This document shows positions 26,161 through 35,143 of a stretch of DNA of 64,000 bases, piece by piece; position 1 is the first letter of the stretch, and the number at the start of each line of letters is the position of its first letter. The notes beneath the pieces were generated by a model that worked only from the letters and a program-made list of their open reading frames with translations, had not been told where the DNA came from and searched no databases. Source of the DNA: Litchfieldia sinesaloumensis. GTDB taxonomy: Bacteria; Bacillota; Bacilli; Bacillales; Bacillaceae_L. Both the position numbers and the translations under genes were made by a program. Location of the stretch: NCBI RefSeq assembly GCF_900156865.1, contig NZ_LT732529.1, positions 4,082,511 through 4,146,510 of the forward strand, given 5' to 3'.

Positions 26161-27150
26161 GAAGAAACTAATGCTCTAAGGGAGTGAAAAGATAAGATTG
26201 TCATGAAAGTAATGAAGACACAGAATCTCCTGTCGATCGGAAGAACATGTCGTCATAAGTGCGATGAAGACACAATCTCTCCTGGCGAGCGGAAGAAGAT
26301 GTCGTCATGAGTGTAATGAAGACACAGAATCTCCTGGTGAGCGAAAGAAGATGTCGTCATGAGTGTAGTGAAGACACAAACTCTCCTGGTGAGCGGAAGA
26401 AGATGTCGTCATAGAGTGGATGAAGACACAAAATCTCCTGTCGAGCGGAAGAAGATGTCGTCATAGAGTGGATGAAGACACAAACTCTCCTGGCGAGCGG
26501 AAGAACATGTCGTCATGAGTGCGATGATGACATAAAATCTCCTGTCGAGCGGAAGAAGATGTCGTCATAGAGTGGAATGAAGACACAAAATCTCCTGGTG
26601 AGCGAAAGAAGATGTCGTCATGAGTGCGATGATGACATAAAATCTCCTGTCGAGCGGAAGAAGATGGTCGTCATAGAGTGGATGAAGACACAAACTCTCC
26701 TGGCGAGCGGAAGAACATGTCGTCATGGGTGCGATGAAGACACAAACTCTCCTGGCGAGCGGAAGAACATGTCGTCATTAGTGCGATGAAGACACAAAGG
26801 CTCCAGGTGAGCGGAAGAACATGTCGTCATGAGTGTAGTGAAGACACAAAATCTCCTGGCGAGCGAAAGAAGATGTCGTCATGAGTGCGATGAAGACACA
26901 AACTCTCCTGGTGAGCGAAAGAAGATGTCGTCATGAGTGCGATGAAGACACAAACTCCCCTGGCGAGCGGAAGAAGATGTCGACATAGAGTGGATGAAGA
27001 CACGAAATCTCCTGTCTAGCGGAAGAACATGTCGTCATAGAAGTAATGAGAACACAAACACTTATGAGAAGTGGAAAAACATGTCGTCATGGGGCCACGA
27101 AAACACAAGCTCTTCTGCGAGCGTGAAGGAATACGTTATCATAAATTTAA
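26161..27150 (+). repeat. Tandem array of about nineteen 52-bp repeats
   Basis: The unit begins GAAGACACAAACTCTCCTGG, continues CGAGCGGAAGAACATGTCGT and ends CATGAGTGCGAT, 52 bases in all. Well-conserved units run head to tail from 26214 to about 27047; those starting near 26526 and 26631 are 53 bases and carry GATGACATAAAA. Decayed units flank the array at 26161 and from 27048 to 27150. Within each unit ATGAAGACA can pair with TGTCGTCAT, with one mismatch. Whole units are conserved, with no unique spacers, so it is not a CRISPR array. Because 52 is not a multiple of three and stops recur, it is not coding. It fills the gap between tal and the NERD gene. Confidence 0.92.
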
Positions 27151-27171
27151 TTAAGCTTTAATCACACAAAA

Positions 27172-27200
27172 GGGTCCTTCATCCAAGTAGAGAAGGACCC
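27172..27200 (-). terminator. Terminator of the NERD-domain gene
   Basis: GGGTCCTTC / GAAGGACCC form a nine-base stem. On the minus strand it is followed by TTTTGTG, downstream of the stop at 27271. Confidence 0.75.
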
Positions 27201-27270
27201 AATCAAATAAGCAACCAAACCAACTAGAGCAAAACCCCGTATGAATTTGTAATGAATGATTTTAAATCAT

Positions 27271-28176
27271 TCATACATAATAAGTCCACTGGTTAACCCC
27301 AACATTCATAAAGTTTGTAGAAAGTATCCTTCGTATACTCCTTTTTGGATGAATCCCCCCACACCAATCATAAACAAGATTAGTCGTAATCTTTCCTTCG
27401 GGAAAAAGCATCTGATACTCTTTAACAGATCTCAATACAGCGCTTGAAACCGATTCCCTATGCCCACATTCTCTGCATAAGCATGTACGACCTTCTGTTA
27501 CAACATCAAACGAATCACACATCTCACAAGTGATTCCTTTACGAAGCTCCTCGTACCTATAACTAGGTACTTTGGTAAAAGGAGATTTAGTGATGTGGAG
27601 TGATACCAATAATTCAGCAATCTTTTTTTGCTTTTCGTTAATTTTGGACGGGATTGAATCCAGGGTCTTCATATGATTATTAATTTGCGTCGGTAATAAA
27701 GCTTGTAGATGCAGGGGTGCTTGGTATAGGGTGAAAGTAGGATGGTTAAAAACGACGGTGGCATCGATTGGGAGTTGACATCCGTGGTTACGCAGTAACT
27801 GATTCAATAAGGATTCACTTCTACTTAACTGGAGGATGGGGTTAATTACTTCCAGTCTTGGCTTTTTGAATAGTTTATTTGACTCGTACAAGTAGTCGCC
27901 TTCAAGATACTTCACTTCATACGTGTTGATTTTCCCATCAATTAAAATAAGAGAATCGATTTGGAAGATCGTGTTATTCACTTCAAGCAGCAAGTCATTT
28001 AGCACTAAGCAATCACTCTGCAGTTGTTCGGTAAGAGAATCGAATAATACTTCGCCTTCATAGCCCTTTAGTAAGTTCAAAAAATACTGCTTGTCTTTAC
28101 CTTGTAAGTCACTTCGTTTGTCCAGAATTTCAAATACAATTAATTCGTCAGACTTGGTACGATATTTATAAATCAT
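27271..28176 (-). CDS. NERD-domain protein with C-terminal zinc ribbon
   Basis: A 301-residue protein. The N-terminal nuclease-related domain spans about residues 30-135, with EGEVLFDSL, the QIDSLILID strand and TYEVKYLEGDYLYE, which together resemble a PD-(D/E)xK-like core. Near residue 214 is a probable zinc ribbon (CEMCDS ... CLCRECGHRES), and the C-terminus ends in a helical basic region (HPKRSIRRILS). NERD proteins are thought to process DNA or RNA, but the activity is unproven. I start at ATG 28176, with AAAAGG nine bases upstream. It is monocistronic. Confidence 0.78.
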   Translation of the reverse strand: MIYKYRTKSDELIVFEILDKRSDLQGKDKQYFLNLLKGYEGEVLFDSLTEQLQSDCLVLNDLLLEVNNTIFQIDSLILIDGKINTYEVKYLEGDYLYESNKLFKKPRLEVINPILQLSRSESLLNQLLRNHGCQLPIDATVVFNHPTFTLYQAPLHLQALLPTQINNHMKTLDSIPSKINEKQKKIAELLVSLHITKSPFTKVPSYRYEELRKGITCEMCDSFDVVTEGRTCLCRECGHRESVSSAVLRSVKEYQMLFPEGKITTNLVYDWCGGIHPKRSIRRILSTNFMNVGVNQWTYYV

Positions 28177-28265
28177 ATTCCACAACCTTTTCTAGTTTTT
28201 CAACTCCATTATATTTGAAAATTTAGTAGATTCATAGAAAAAATCGAGAAGTCCCCCGTCCAAAT

Positions 28266-28294
28266 AAAAAATCCGGCTCTAGCGAAAGAACCGG
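28266..28294 (-). terminator. Terminator of the nreCB-like operon
   Basis: On the minus strand CCGGTTCT / AGAGCCGG form an eight-base stem followed by ATTTTTTA, ten bases past the histidine kinase stop. Confidence 0.75.
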
Positions 28295-28303
28295 TTTAAA
28301 GAT

Positions 28304-29410
28304 TTATTTCGGCACTTCAAGATCTAAGGTCGTGCCTTTTCCAACTTCAGATTCTAAATGTAAGCTTCCATCGATACTTCGGGCACGTTCTTCCATGCTG
28401 AAGAGGCCAACGCCATTTCCTTTTTCGTCAGTCGTAAAGCCCTGTCCATTGTCACTTACTTTAACGGTAACTTTGGCTTCCTCTTCATGAATTGATACGA
28501 TGGCTTCTGCAACATTCGCATATTTTGCGATATTGGTTAAAGCCTCTTGGACCACTCGATAGATCGTTGTTTCTTTATGAATATCTAATCGTGTCTTTAA
28601 GGTACATTCAAATTCAACATTAATACCGTAATGCTGTGTGTAATGTTCAATATACTTCCGAAGAGCTGGTACGACACCGAGATCATCCAATACAGAAGGG
28701 CGGAGCTCCCATGCTAGGCCACGAATATCCTCCATCATAAAAGATACATCCTGACGCAGGCGTGAAAGACGTTCTTCTGGTTGTTCACTTAGTATTTGGT
28801 CAAGTTGAATTAGTATAGAAAACATGCTTTGACCGATTCCATCATGTAGTTCGCGTGAAAAGCGTTTGCGTTCTTCTTCCTGGATACTGATGACCCGTGT
28901 CATCATACTCTTCAATTCTTCTTGTGTTTCCTTCAATGCTGTAACTTCATGGCGGACTGCGAGGTATTGTTTTGGTCGGCCATTTTCAGAAAGAATGGGC
29001 ACTATGGTTGTATCAACCCAATAAAAAGAACCGTCCTTCGCTTTGTTCTGAATTTCACCTTGCCAAACATGTCCGGAGCCGATCGTACGCCACATGTCTT
29101 TCCAGAATTCCTTCGGATGATGACCGGAATTAATGATTCGGTGATCTTGTCCAAGTAACTCTTCCTTTGAATACTTCGAGATCTCACAGAACTTATTATT
29201 AATGTATTGGATTTTACCTTGACGGTCGGTAATAGCAACAATGGAGGACTCGTCCAATGCATAGGTTAAGTCCGCCAGGTGGCGCAATGATTTACCTACA
29301 TCCTCACGAAAAGTAGGATTCTCAATATGATCTTCTAGCTCAGCGAGGAGCTTGACAACGTTTGGACCGCCAATTTCCGATTGGTATTTTAGCCGATCAA
29401 TTTTATTCAA
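28304..29410 (-). CDS. nreB: PAS-containing sensor histidine kinase, NreB/NarX-like (HisKA_3)
   Basis: A 368-residue kinase. Residues 50-165 hold a PAS domain (VAITDRQGKIQYINNKFCEI, then WQGEIQNKAKDGSFYW). The HisKA_3 dimerisation domain has the phospho-acceptor in ELHDGIGQSM near residue 188. The C-terminal ATPase includes DNGQGF and GVGLFSMEERA. It has no membrane helices, so it acts in the cytosol like NreB. NreB carries four cysteines for an oxygen-sensing Fe-S cluster; here the PAS region has only one (Cys in KFCEIS), so a different cofactor or signal is likely. The TTG start overlaps the regulator gene by eight bases. Confidence 0.85.
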   Translation of the reverse strand: MNKIDRLKYQSEIGGPNVVKLLAELEDHIENPTFREDVGKSLRHLADLTYALDESSIVAITDRQGKIQYINNKFCEISKYSKEELLGQDHRIINSGHHPKEFWKDMWRTIGSGHVWQGEIQNKAKDGSFYWVDTTIVPILSENGRPKQYLAVRHEVTALKETQEELKSMMTRVISIQEEERKRFSRELHDGIGQSMFSILIQLDQILSEQPEERLSRLRQDVSFMMEDIRGLAWELRPSVLDDLGVVPALRKYIEHYTQHYGINVEFECTLKTRLDIHKETTIYRVVQEALTNIAKYANVAEAIVSIHEEEAKVTVKVSDNGQGFTTDEKGNGVGLFSMEERARSIDGSLHLESEVGKGTTLDLEVPK

Positions 29411-30056
29411 AATGCAGTAATCCTTTCTTCATTGCATATTTTACAAGCTCTGGTCGAGTTTTTAAACCAAGTTTCTCCATCAAATTACTTTTATGCGATT
29501 CAACCGTTTTTACACTAATAATTAAGTGCTCGGCAATTTCTTTATTTGAATAACCCTTAGCAATCCATTCGAGTACTTCCTTTTCACGTTCAGACAATAA
29601 TGCAAAGGAATCCGCGTTGTCCCCATTTTTTACTCGGTCTAAGTATCCGCCCATTAATACCTTCGTCGCAGAGGGAGTTAAATAGGCATTCCCAGTAGAA
29701 ACAGATTCAATTGCCCCAAGCAAATCATCGTGTGGTGCATTTTTTAAAATATAGCCAGATGCTCCAGCATGGATGGCTCTGAACAAGTACTCTTCGTCAT
29801 CATGCATGGTTAAGATGAGAATGGCTAATTCTGGCATAAGTTCGTGTAGTTCTTGAGTAGCCGTTAATCCATCTTTTCCATGTGGCATGCTTAAATCCAT
29901 GAGTACAACGTCAGGGTTTAATTCCTTTGCTTTTTTAATCGCTTCGTCACCTTCAGAAGCTTCCCCAATTACTTCTATATTATTTTTGCCGTTCAACAAC
30001 ATCATTAGTCCAGATCGAACTACGGCATGGTCATCAACAATCAATAATCTAACCAC
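29403..30056 (-). CDS. nreC: LuxR/NarL-type response regulator, NreC-like
   Basis: A 217-residue regulator with a receiver domain (acidic pocket IVDDH, phospho-acceptor in VVLMDLSMP, lysine in YILKNAP). A NarL/LuxR helix-turn-helix follows (LSEREKEVLEWIAKGYSNKE, then IISVKTVESHKSNLMEKL). GTG 30056 is chosen because GGGGAGG precedes it by six bases. It is partnered by the overlapping PAS kinase gene and diverges from the nitrate-reductase-like operon at 30247. NreC binds a TAGGG-N4-CCCTA-like palindrome in staphylococci, and similar sequences occur in this window. Confidence 0.88.
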   Translation of the reverse strand: MVRLLIVDDHAVVRSGLMMLLNGKNNIEVIGEASEGDEAIKKAKELNPDVVLMDLSMPHGKDGLTATQELHELMPELAILILTMHDDEEYLFRAIHAGASGYILKNAPHDDLLGAIESVSTGNAYLTPSATKVLMGGYLDRVKNGDNADSFALLSEREKEVLEWIAKGYSNKEIAEHLIISVKTVESHKSNLMEKLGLKTRPELVKYAMKKGLLHFE

Positions 30057-30168
30057 AGTATACCTCCCCACAAATCCTCAATAGTTTCATTATAACATGT
30101 CAACAGACGCTGTTCGAAAACCAATCGTTCAATAAATCGTTACAAATAAGGGATTTTTCATCCAAAGA

Positions 30169-30213
30169 TAGGGAGGTTCCCTGATATGTTTTAAATCACA
30201 CTTCTTCTACAAT
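30169..30213 (+). promoter_or_regulatory. Promoter of the Rieske/molybdoenzyme operon with NreC-like palindrome
   Basis: TAGGGA-GGT-TCCCTGA at 30169-30184 is an NreC-like palindrome with its spacer one base longer than the consensus. It is centred about 43 bases upstream of the start predicted from TACAAT at 30208. TATGTTTTAAATCACA (30185-30200) contains one good Fnr half-site (TCACA). Confidence 0.45.
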
Positions 30214-30246
30214 AGGTGTTAGTTAATCGATTGAGGAGGAGTTCGT

Positions 30247-31332
30247 ATGCAGGCGAGAGCTGCTGAAATCCAAAAGAAGCAGGCACCAGCTTATAATAAT
30301 GCATTTGCATCAAAGTTTGCCAAGTCCATGTTTTTATCTGTGTTAGGGTTGGCTATTTTATCTTTTATTGGAACAAGAATGTTTACCCATGTTGATTTGA
30401 ATCTTTACGGGTACATGGTTGGAACGATTGTCTTTCTTGGAGGTTTCTTTTATCGGTTCATCGCATGGGGAGAAAGACCGCCAACAAAGATTATTATCAA
30501 AAAAGGCTTGAAACTGTTAGTTAGAAAATCAACACCCAAAACATCTGTTGATCATTTAGCTACATATAACTTCATTTGGAATAGGGGAATTTACCGATGG
30601 ACCCAGCATATCTTAATCGGTTGGGGTTGCATCCTTTCCTGTTTGGTTACATTTCCACTTGTCTTTGGTTGGATGTATTTCACAATGGATGAAAACGGCT
30701 ATTACAACATCATTGCAATGGGAATTCAAATCATGACGGTACCCGCAGATGGTATCATCGCAAATCTTTCATATAATGCCTTAAATATAACAGCAATAAT
30801 GGTAATTGCAGGAGTTTGTATGGCTATGTATCGCCGTATGAAAAACCTTCAGGCACGAGCAGAGCAGAAGTTCATGTATGATTTACTGCCATTATACTTA
30901 CTGCTATTTGTTAGCATAACCGGGTTGCTTTTAACGTTTATGAATATTTTCATGCATGGCTGGGGTCAACCTGTTATGTCAATGATTCATCAATGGTCCG
31001 TCATTATTACGTTAATCTACCTGCCGTTCGGTAAGCTTGCCCATATTCCTTTCCGTCCAATGAGTGTTTTGGCGAGAAATTATCGCGAGCATTATGCAGA
31101 AAAGGAAACAAAAGAGTGTAAGGTTTGTGGTAATGGCTTTGTTTCTACAGAACAATCACAGGATGTAATTCATGTCCTTGATGTGAACGATATCCATTTT
31201 AAAACGAAGGAAGGTCATCATTTAGCAGAAATGTGTCTTCCATGTCGTAGAAAATACCGGATTGCGCAATTTTCCGGCTTCCCGACCCATGAGGTCAAAG
31301 TTAAGGAGGCAAATCAGAATGCAAAGGGATAA
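30247..31332 (+). CDS. Polytopic membrane cytochrome-b-like subunit with C-terminal CxxC pair
   Basis: A 361-residue protein, first gene of the molybdoenzyme operon. About six hydrophobic helices span residues 25-285. Histidines at helix ends (TQHILIGWG, FMHGWGQPV, MIHQWSVIITL, KLAHIPFRP) resemble the haem-ligating helices of NarI/HdrE-type cytochromes b, so it probably oxidises menaquinol. The cytosolic tail carries CKVCGNGF and, about 40 residues later, MCLPCRRKY: four cysteines able to bind zinc or iron. A strong GAGGAGG precedes ATG. I know no named family member with this combination. It overlaps the catalytic-subunit start by 14 bases. Confidence 0.7.
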   Translation: MQARAAEIQKKQAPAYNNAFASKFAKSMFLSVLGLAILSFIGTRMFTHVDLNLYGYMVGTIVFLGGFFYRFIAWGERPPTKIIIKKGLKLLVRKSTPKTSVDHLATYNFIWNRGIYRWTQHILIGWGCILSCLVTFPLVFGWMYFTMDENGYYNIIAMGIQIMTVPADGIIANLSYNALNITAIMVIAGVCMAMYRRMKNLQARAEQKFMYDLLPLYLLLFVSITGLLLTFMNIFMHGWGQPVMSMIHQWSVIITLIYLPFGKLAHIPFRPMSVLARNYREHYAEKETKECKVCGNGFVSTEQSQDVIHVLDVNDIHFKTKEGHHLAEMCLPCRRKYRIAQFSGFPTHEVKVKEANQNAKG

Positions 31333-33487
31333 GTTTTTTAAAGAAGAGAAGAATGTTAATCATCCAAACGAAAAGCTAATAAAAACACATTGCAGCTATT
31401 GCGGGATGCAGTGCGGAATGAACCTACGAGTAAATACAGTTACCAATAAAATCGTAGGGGTTGAACCTCGTTACGATTGGCCAGTAACTGTCGGAAAAAT
31501 GTGTCCGAAAGGTGTTACAGCCTACCAACAGACGAACCATCAGGATCGAATCTTAAAGCCGCTTATACGTGATGATGCATCATTAAAGGGAACGAAAGAA
31601 GGCTTTCGTGAAGCAAGTTGGGAAGAAGCGTACGAGTTAATCGTCAAAAACTTTAAGAAATTACAAGACGAGTACGGAAAGGATTCCTTATCAGTCTTCA
31701 GTGGAGTGTCAATGACAAATGAAAAATGTTATCTAACAGGTAAGTTTGCACGTGTGGCATTAGGAACTCGTTATATCGATTACAATGGTCGTTTTTGTAT
31801 GTCTAGTGCGGCTGGTGGATTCCTTCGTTCATTTGGGGTTGATCGTGGATCGACATTACCTTGGACGGATATCCATGAAACGGATTGCTTATTTATCGCA
31901 GGAAGTAATACAGCAGAGTGTCACCCAACGTCTATGTTCCGCGTTTGGAACGTCCAGGAAAGAGGAGGATACATCATTGTTGTTGACCCTCGTGAAACAC
32001 CAATAGCAAGAAGAGCGGATTTGCATTTAGATCTAAAACCAGGAACAGACTTAGCTCTAGCAAATGGAATCCTACATTTACTTATTGAAAATGGGTATAC
32101 AGATAACGAATTTATTGCGAACCATACAAATGGTTTTGAAGAAACGAAGGAACTTGTGAAGGAATTCACACCTGAATACACAAGTGAGTTAACAGGAGTG
32201 GCACCTGAGAAAATTATTCGGGCTGCAGAAATTTACGGAAAAGCGCCTAATGCTGTTGTTATGTTTGCTCGTGGTATTGAGCAGCAACATAAGGGTGTAG
32301 ACAATGTTTCTGCTTATACCAATATGGCACTTATTACTGGAAAAATCGGTCGACCAAAATCGGGCGTAGCTACTTTTACTGGGCAAGGGAACGGGCAAGG
32401 TGGTCGTGAACATGGACAAAAGTCAGATTTATTACCTGGCTATCGTAAAATCACAAATCCTGAGCATGTAAAAGAGGTGTGTAATGTTTGGGGGATTACT
32501 CCAGAGGAAATGCCAAAGCCAGGTGTATCTGCTTATGAAATGTTTGAACTAATGGAGGAAAAAACGATTCGTGGGTTATATCTTCTTTGTTCAAACCCAG
32601 CGGTATCTGCACCTAACTTAAACTTTGTCAGAAAAGCACTAAAATCACTCGACTTCATGGTGTGTGCTGACTTTTACTTATCAGAATCTGCAGAGTTTGC
32701 GGATGTGGTTCTTCCGTCTGTGACATGGTCTGAAGATGAAGGAACAGTTACAAATATTGAAGGGCGTATTATTAAAATCAATAAAGCCCAGGAACCGATT
32801 GGTGAATCTAAGCCGGACTGGCAAATGCAGGTCGAGCTTGCAGAACGTCTAGGTAGAGGCCAATATTTCTCACATTTAAAAACAGCCAAGGATGTAGCGG
32901 ATGAGTTCCGCCTTGCAAGTAAAGGTGGCTATGCTGACTACTACGGAGCAACATGGGAAAAAATCGATAAACAAGATGGAGTATTCTGGCCTTGCCGTGA
33001 TGAGAAAGACCAAGGAACACCACATATGTTCCTAGATAAAAAATTCTATCATCCAGATGGAAAAGCGAAAATATGTGCTTTGCCGTACCGTCCTCCTGCT
33101 GAAGAACCGGATCAAACATATCCACTGCGTTTAACAACAGGGCGTGTAGTGTATCACTATTTATCAGGTAACCAGACAAGACGTATTCCATTTTTAAGAG
33201 ATATGTGCCCTGAACCATATGTTGAGGTTCATCCGGAATTGGCTGCCAAATATGAGATCCAGCATGAAGAACGTGTTCGTCTATTTACTAGAAGGGGCGA
33301 AAGTATTTACAAAGTAAAAATTACGGAAGCAATCCGAAAGGATACTGTGTTTGTTCCTTACCATTTCGGTCATGAAGAGTCTATCAATCTACTAACAATT
33401 GCAGCACTTGATCCAATTTCAAGAATGCCGGAATTTAAGGCATGTGCTGCTCAGATTGAAAAATTAGTTGTAAAGAAGGTGCAGTAA
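31319..33487 (+). CDS. Molybdopterin oxidoreductase, nitrate-reductase-like catalytic subunit (NasC/NapA-type)
   Basis: A 722-residue bis-MGD enzyme. The N-terminal [4Fe-4S] site is C25-x2-C28-x3-C32 with a fourth cysteine in GKMCPKG. C160 in NGRFCMSSAAGG is the likely Mo ligand, as in NasC/NarB/NapA-type nitrate reductases; a selenocysteine would be expected in many formate dehydrogenases. The C-terminal region LTTGRVVYHYLSGNQTR is the MGD-binding domain. There is no Tat signal, so it is cytosolic. ATG 31319 follows AAGGAGG. Nitrate as substrate is inferred from the Cys motif, the adjacent NarK and NreBC; other oxo-anions remain possible. Confidence 0.87.
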   Translation: MQRDKFFKEEKNVNHPNEKLIKTHCSYCGMQCGMNLRVNTVTNKIVGVEPRYDWPVTVGKMCPKGVTAYQQTNHQDRILKPLIRDDASLKGTKEGFREASWEEAYELIVKNFKKLQDEYGKDSLSVFSGVSMTNEKCYLTGKFARVALGTRYIDYNGRFCMSSAAGGFLRSFGVDRGSTLPWTDIHETDCLFIAGSNTAECHPTSMFRVWNVQERGGYIIVVDPRETPIARRADLHLDLKPGTDLALANGILHLLIENGYTDNEFIANHTNGFEETKELVKEFTPEYTSELTGVAPEKIIRAAEIYGKAPNAVVMFARGIEQQHKGVDNVSAYTNMALITGKIGRPKSGVATFTGQGNGQGGREHGQKSDLLPGYRKITNPEHVKEVCNVWGITPEEMPKPGVSAYEMFELMEEKTIRGLYLLCSNPAVSAPNLNFVRKALKSLDFMVCADFYLSESAEFADVVLPSVTWSEDEGTVTNIEGRIIKINKAQEPIGESKPDWQMQVELAERLGRGQYFSHLKTAKDVADEFRLASKGGYADYYGATWEKIDKQDGVFWPCRDEKDQGTPHMFLDKKFYHPDGKAKICALPYRPPAEEPDQTYPLRLTTGRVVYHYLSGNQTRRIPFLRDMCPEPYVEVHPELAAKYEIQHEERVRLFTRRGESIYKVKITEAIRKDTVFVPYHFGHEESINLLTIAALDPISRMPEFKACAAQIEKLVVKKVQ

Positions 33488-34045
33488 ATGCAAAAAAGGC
33501 TATATTTAGAATTGGAAAACTGTATTGGATGCCGCTCTTGCCTTGCAGCCTGTACACAGTGTGGGGGACATGAAGAACGAAATCGAAACTATGTATATGA
33601 TGTCAATCCGCTTGTGAACAGACAGACTATGCCACTCATGTGTCTGCATTGTGTAAATCCTGCATGCGCTAGAAGCTGTCCGGCACAGGCAATCCAAATC
33701 CACGAGTCAGGCGCAGTCTTGTCTGCACTGGTTGAAAAATGCATTGGCTGCCAAAACTGTACGATTGCATGCCCATATGGCATACCAAAATTTGATGAAG
33801 AACAAAATCTAATGTACAAATGTGATCTGTGTATTGACCGTACAAAGGATAACATTCCGCCGATGTGTGCAAGTGTTTGTCCATCAAATACAATCCAATG
33901 GCTAAGTGATGAGGAAATTGAGGCTAAAAAACAAAGTCATAATCTCGACAATGGTAAATGGGTAACAAGCATGCCGCTTGAGGGAGAAACGAATGTAAAA
34001 ATTAGCTTACCTGGAATTTTACAAGGCATTGAGAAGTTATTTTAA
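33488..34045 (+). CDS. Four-cluster 4Fe-4S electron-transfer subunit
   Basis: A 185-residue ferredoxin-like protein of the NrfC/DmsB/HybA group. Four cysteine clusters are visible: CIGCRSCLAAC (C12-C22), CLHCVNPACARSCP, CIGCQNCTIACPYG and CDLCIDRT...CASVCP. It would wire the membrane cytochrome to the molybdoenzyme. It starts directly after the catalytic-subunit stop with GAAGGTG upstream, so expression is coupled. No signal peptide is present, placing it on the cytosolic side. Confidence 0.9.
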   Translation: MQKRLYLELENCIGCRSCLAACTQCGGHEERNRNYVYDVNPLVNRQTMPLMCLHCVNPACARSCPAQAIQIHESGAVLSALVEKCIGCQNCTIACPYGIPKFDEEQNLMYKCDLCIDRTKDNIPPMCASVCPSNTIQWLSDEEIEAKKQSHNLDNGKWVTSMPLEGETNVKISLPGILQGIEKLF

Positions 34046-34123
34046 GAATGGGTTCAAAGACGAGAATGAGAAAGCAACACATTTTCAATGGACTTTTGAA
34101 CAATCGCTATAGGAGTGATGGGA

Positions 34124-34651
34124 ATGCCGACTGATAAGAATAATCAAGTTCCTTTTAATGAGGATAATTACACACATAATATTAACCGCAATAATGAACG
34201 AAGCCTTGATCGACGTGGCTTCATGAAAACGTTGGTTGGAGCAGCAGGTGTCTTCGCTATTTCTTCACTACCGTGGGGAGCTGTAGCTGCAAAGGAATTA
34301 ATGGGCCTTGGAGAAAAGGAATACTCACATAAAAAAATAATCGATATAAGTAAGTTAGCCGTAGGTGATTCCACCGATTTCACCTTTCCTGGTGACCATG
34401 ATGATGCCATCTTAATTAGACTAGCTGAAAATAAATTCGTCGCTTATCAAAATGCATGTACCCATCTACGTTGCCCAGTTTTTTGGGTGAAGGAGGAGGG
34501 ACAAATGGTTTGTCCTTGCCACCACGGTTTCTTTGATGTAGAAACGGGTGCACCGACTGCAGGACCACCTCGTCGTCCGCTACCTGAAATCCAGGTGAAG
34601 GTTGAGAATGGAGCAGTTTATGCGGTGAAGGTGAAACGTTATGAGGCGTAG
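34124..34651 (+). CDS. Tat-exported Rieske iron-sulfur protein
   Basis: A 175-residue Rieske [2Fe-2S] protein. Residues 27-55 form a twin-arginine signal-anchor (SLDRRGFMKTLVGAAGVFA), placing the cluster outside the membrane. The ligands are in ACTHLRCPV and VCPCHHGFFD, the C-x-H ... C-x2-H pattern. ATG 34124 has AGGAG eight bases upstream. A Rieske protein inside a nitrate-reductase-like operon is unusual: respiratory NarGHI has none. It may take electrons from the quinol pool, or form a two-sided quinol oxidation site with the cytochrome-b-like subunit. Confidence 0.9.
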   Translation: MPTDKNNQVPFNEDNYTHNINRNNERSLDRRGFMKTLVGAAGVFAISSLPWGAVAAKELMGLGEKEYSHKKIIDISKLAVGDSTDFTFPGDHDDAILIRLAENKFVAYQNACTHLRCPVFWVKEEGQMVCPCHHGFFDVETGAPTAGPPRRPLPEIQVKVENGAVYAVKVKRYEA

Positions 34652-34826
34652 TTACCAAGGTGTACTTATCCTTTCTGTCATCTTGCTGTTAAATATCATC
34701 TTTACACAAAAAATGGTACATCAATTTTATTATGAAAACTATGTGAATACACTTATATTTTGCGGCTTAAACATGGTGTTGTTTCCGGTCGCATGGATTT
34801 TGTATAAAAAGTTGAAAAAGGCGTGA
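34641..34826 (+). CDS. Small two-helix membrane protein of the Rieske/molybdoenzyme operon
   Basis: A 61-residue protein with two hydrophobic helices, roughly residues 6-22 and 36-54, and a basic tail ending KKLKKA. It overlaps the Rieske gene by 11 bases and the next gene by one, so translation is coupled. It is probably an assembly or stabilising subunit. I do not recognise a family. Confidence 0.6.
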   Translation: MRRSYQGVLILSVILLLNIIFTQKMVHQFYYENYVNTLIFCGLNMVLFPVAWILYKKLKKA

Positions 34827-35143
34827 TGTTCATGAACAGCGAAACGTATCTTGATTTTTGTTTCATAAGAGAGGCAACTGGAAATTTCAAAGAAGAGATT
34901 CATGAAATTTTATCTAACCTTTTTAAAAGTATACGGTTAAAGTGGTACCTGGAGGAAAAGACGGAAGAGGGCATTGAGATTATCATTGCCGAGGTTAAAG
35001 GAATGAGCAGATGGCAATCGGAGGAAGATGCGATCGAATACATTGAAGCTCATGCAGACGAAGCCTTTTGGTCGTATCTTCAGGGCTATAAACTATTCAT
35101 CTATCCTGCTAAGAAAGGGTGTAGCAGCTGTGGAGTTAACTGA
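34826..35143 (+). CDS. Unknown small soluble protein, 105 aa, C-terminal CxxC
   Basis: The protein is mixed alpha/beta and acidic (EEKTEEGIEIIIAEVKGMS) and ends KKGCSSCGVN, a CxxC that could bind metal or act as a redox pair. The stop of the previous gene overlaps ATG 34826 (TGATG); ATG 34832 is an alternative start. I do not recognise it. Its place between the Rieske gene and NarK suggests a maturation or chaperone role for the complex, which is inference only. Confidence 0.55.
   Translation: MFMNSETYLDFCFIREATGNFKEEIHEILSNLFKSIRLKWYLEEKTEEGIEIIIAEVKGMSRWQSEEDAIEYIEAHADEAFWSYLQGYKLFIYPAKKGCSSCGVN

Noticed and set aside
26577-26789. A 70-residue open frame within the repeat array
   Set aside because: It is produced by repetition of non-coding units, has no ribosome site, and the 52-base period shifts frame in each unit.
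26161-27150. CRISPR array
   Set aside because: The whole 52-base unit is conserved head to tail with no unique spacers, and no cas genes are present.
32808-33218. A 136-residue minus-strand open frame
   Set aside because: It is a shadow of the molybdopterin oxidoreductase gene and shows no recognisable domain.
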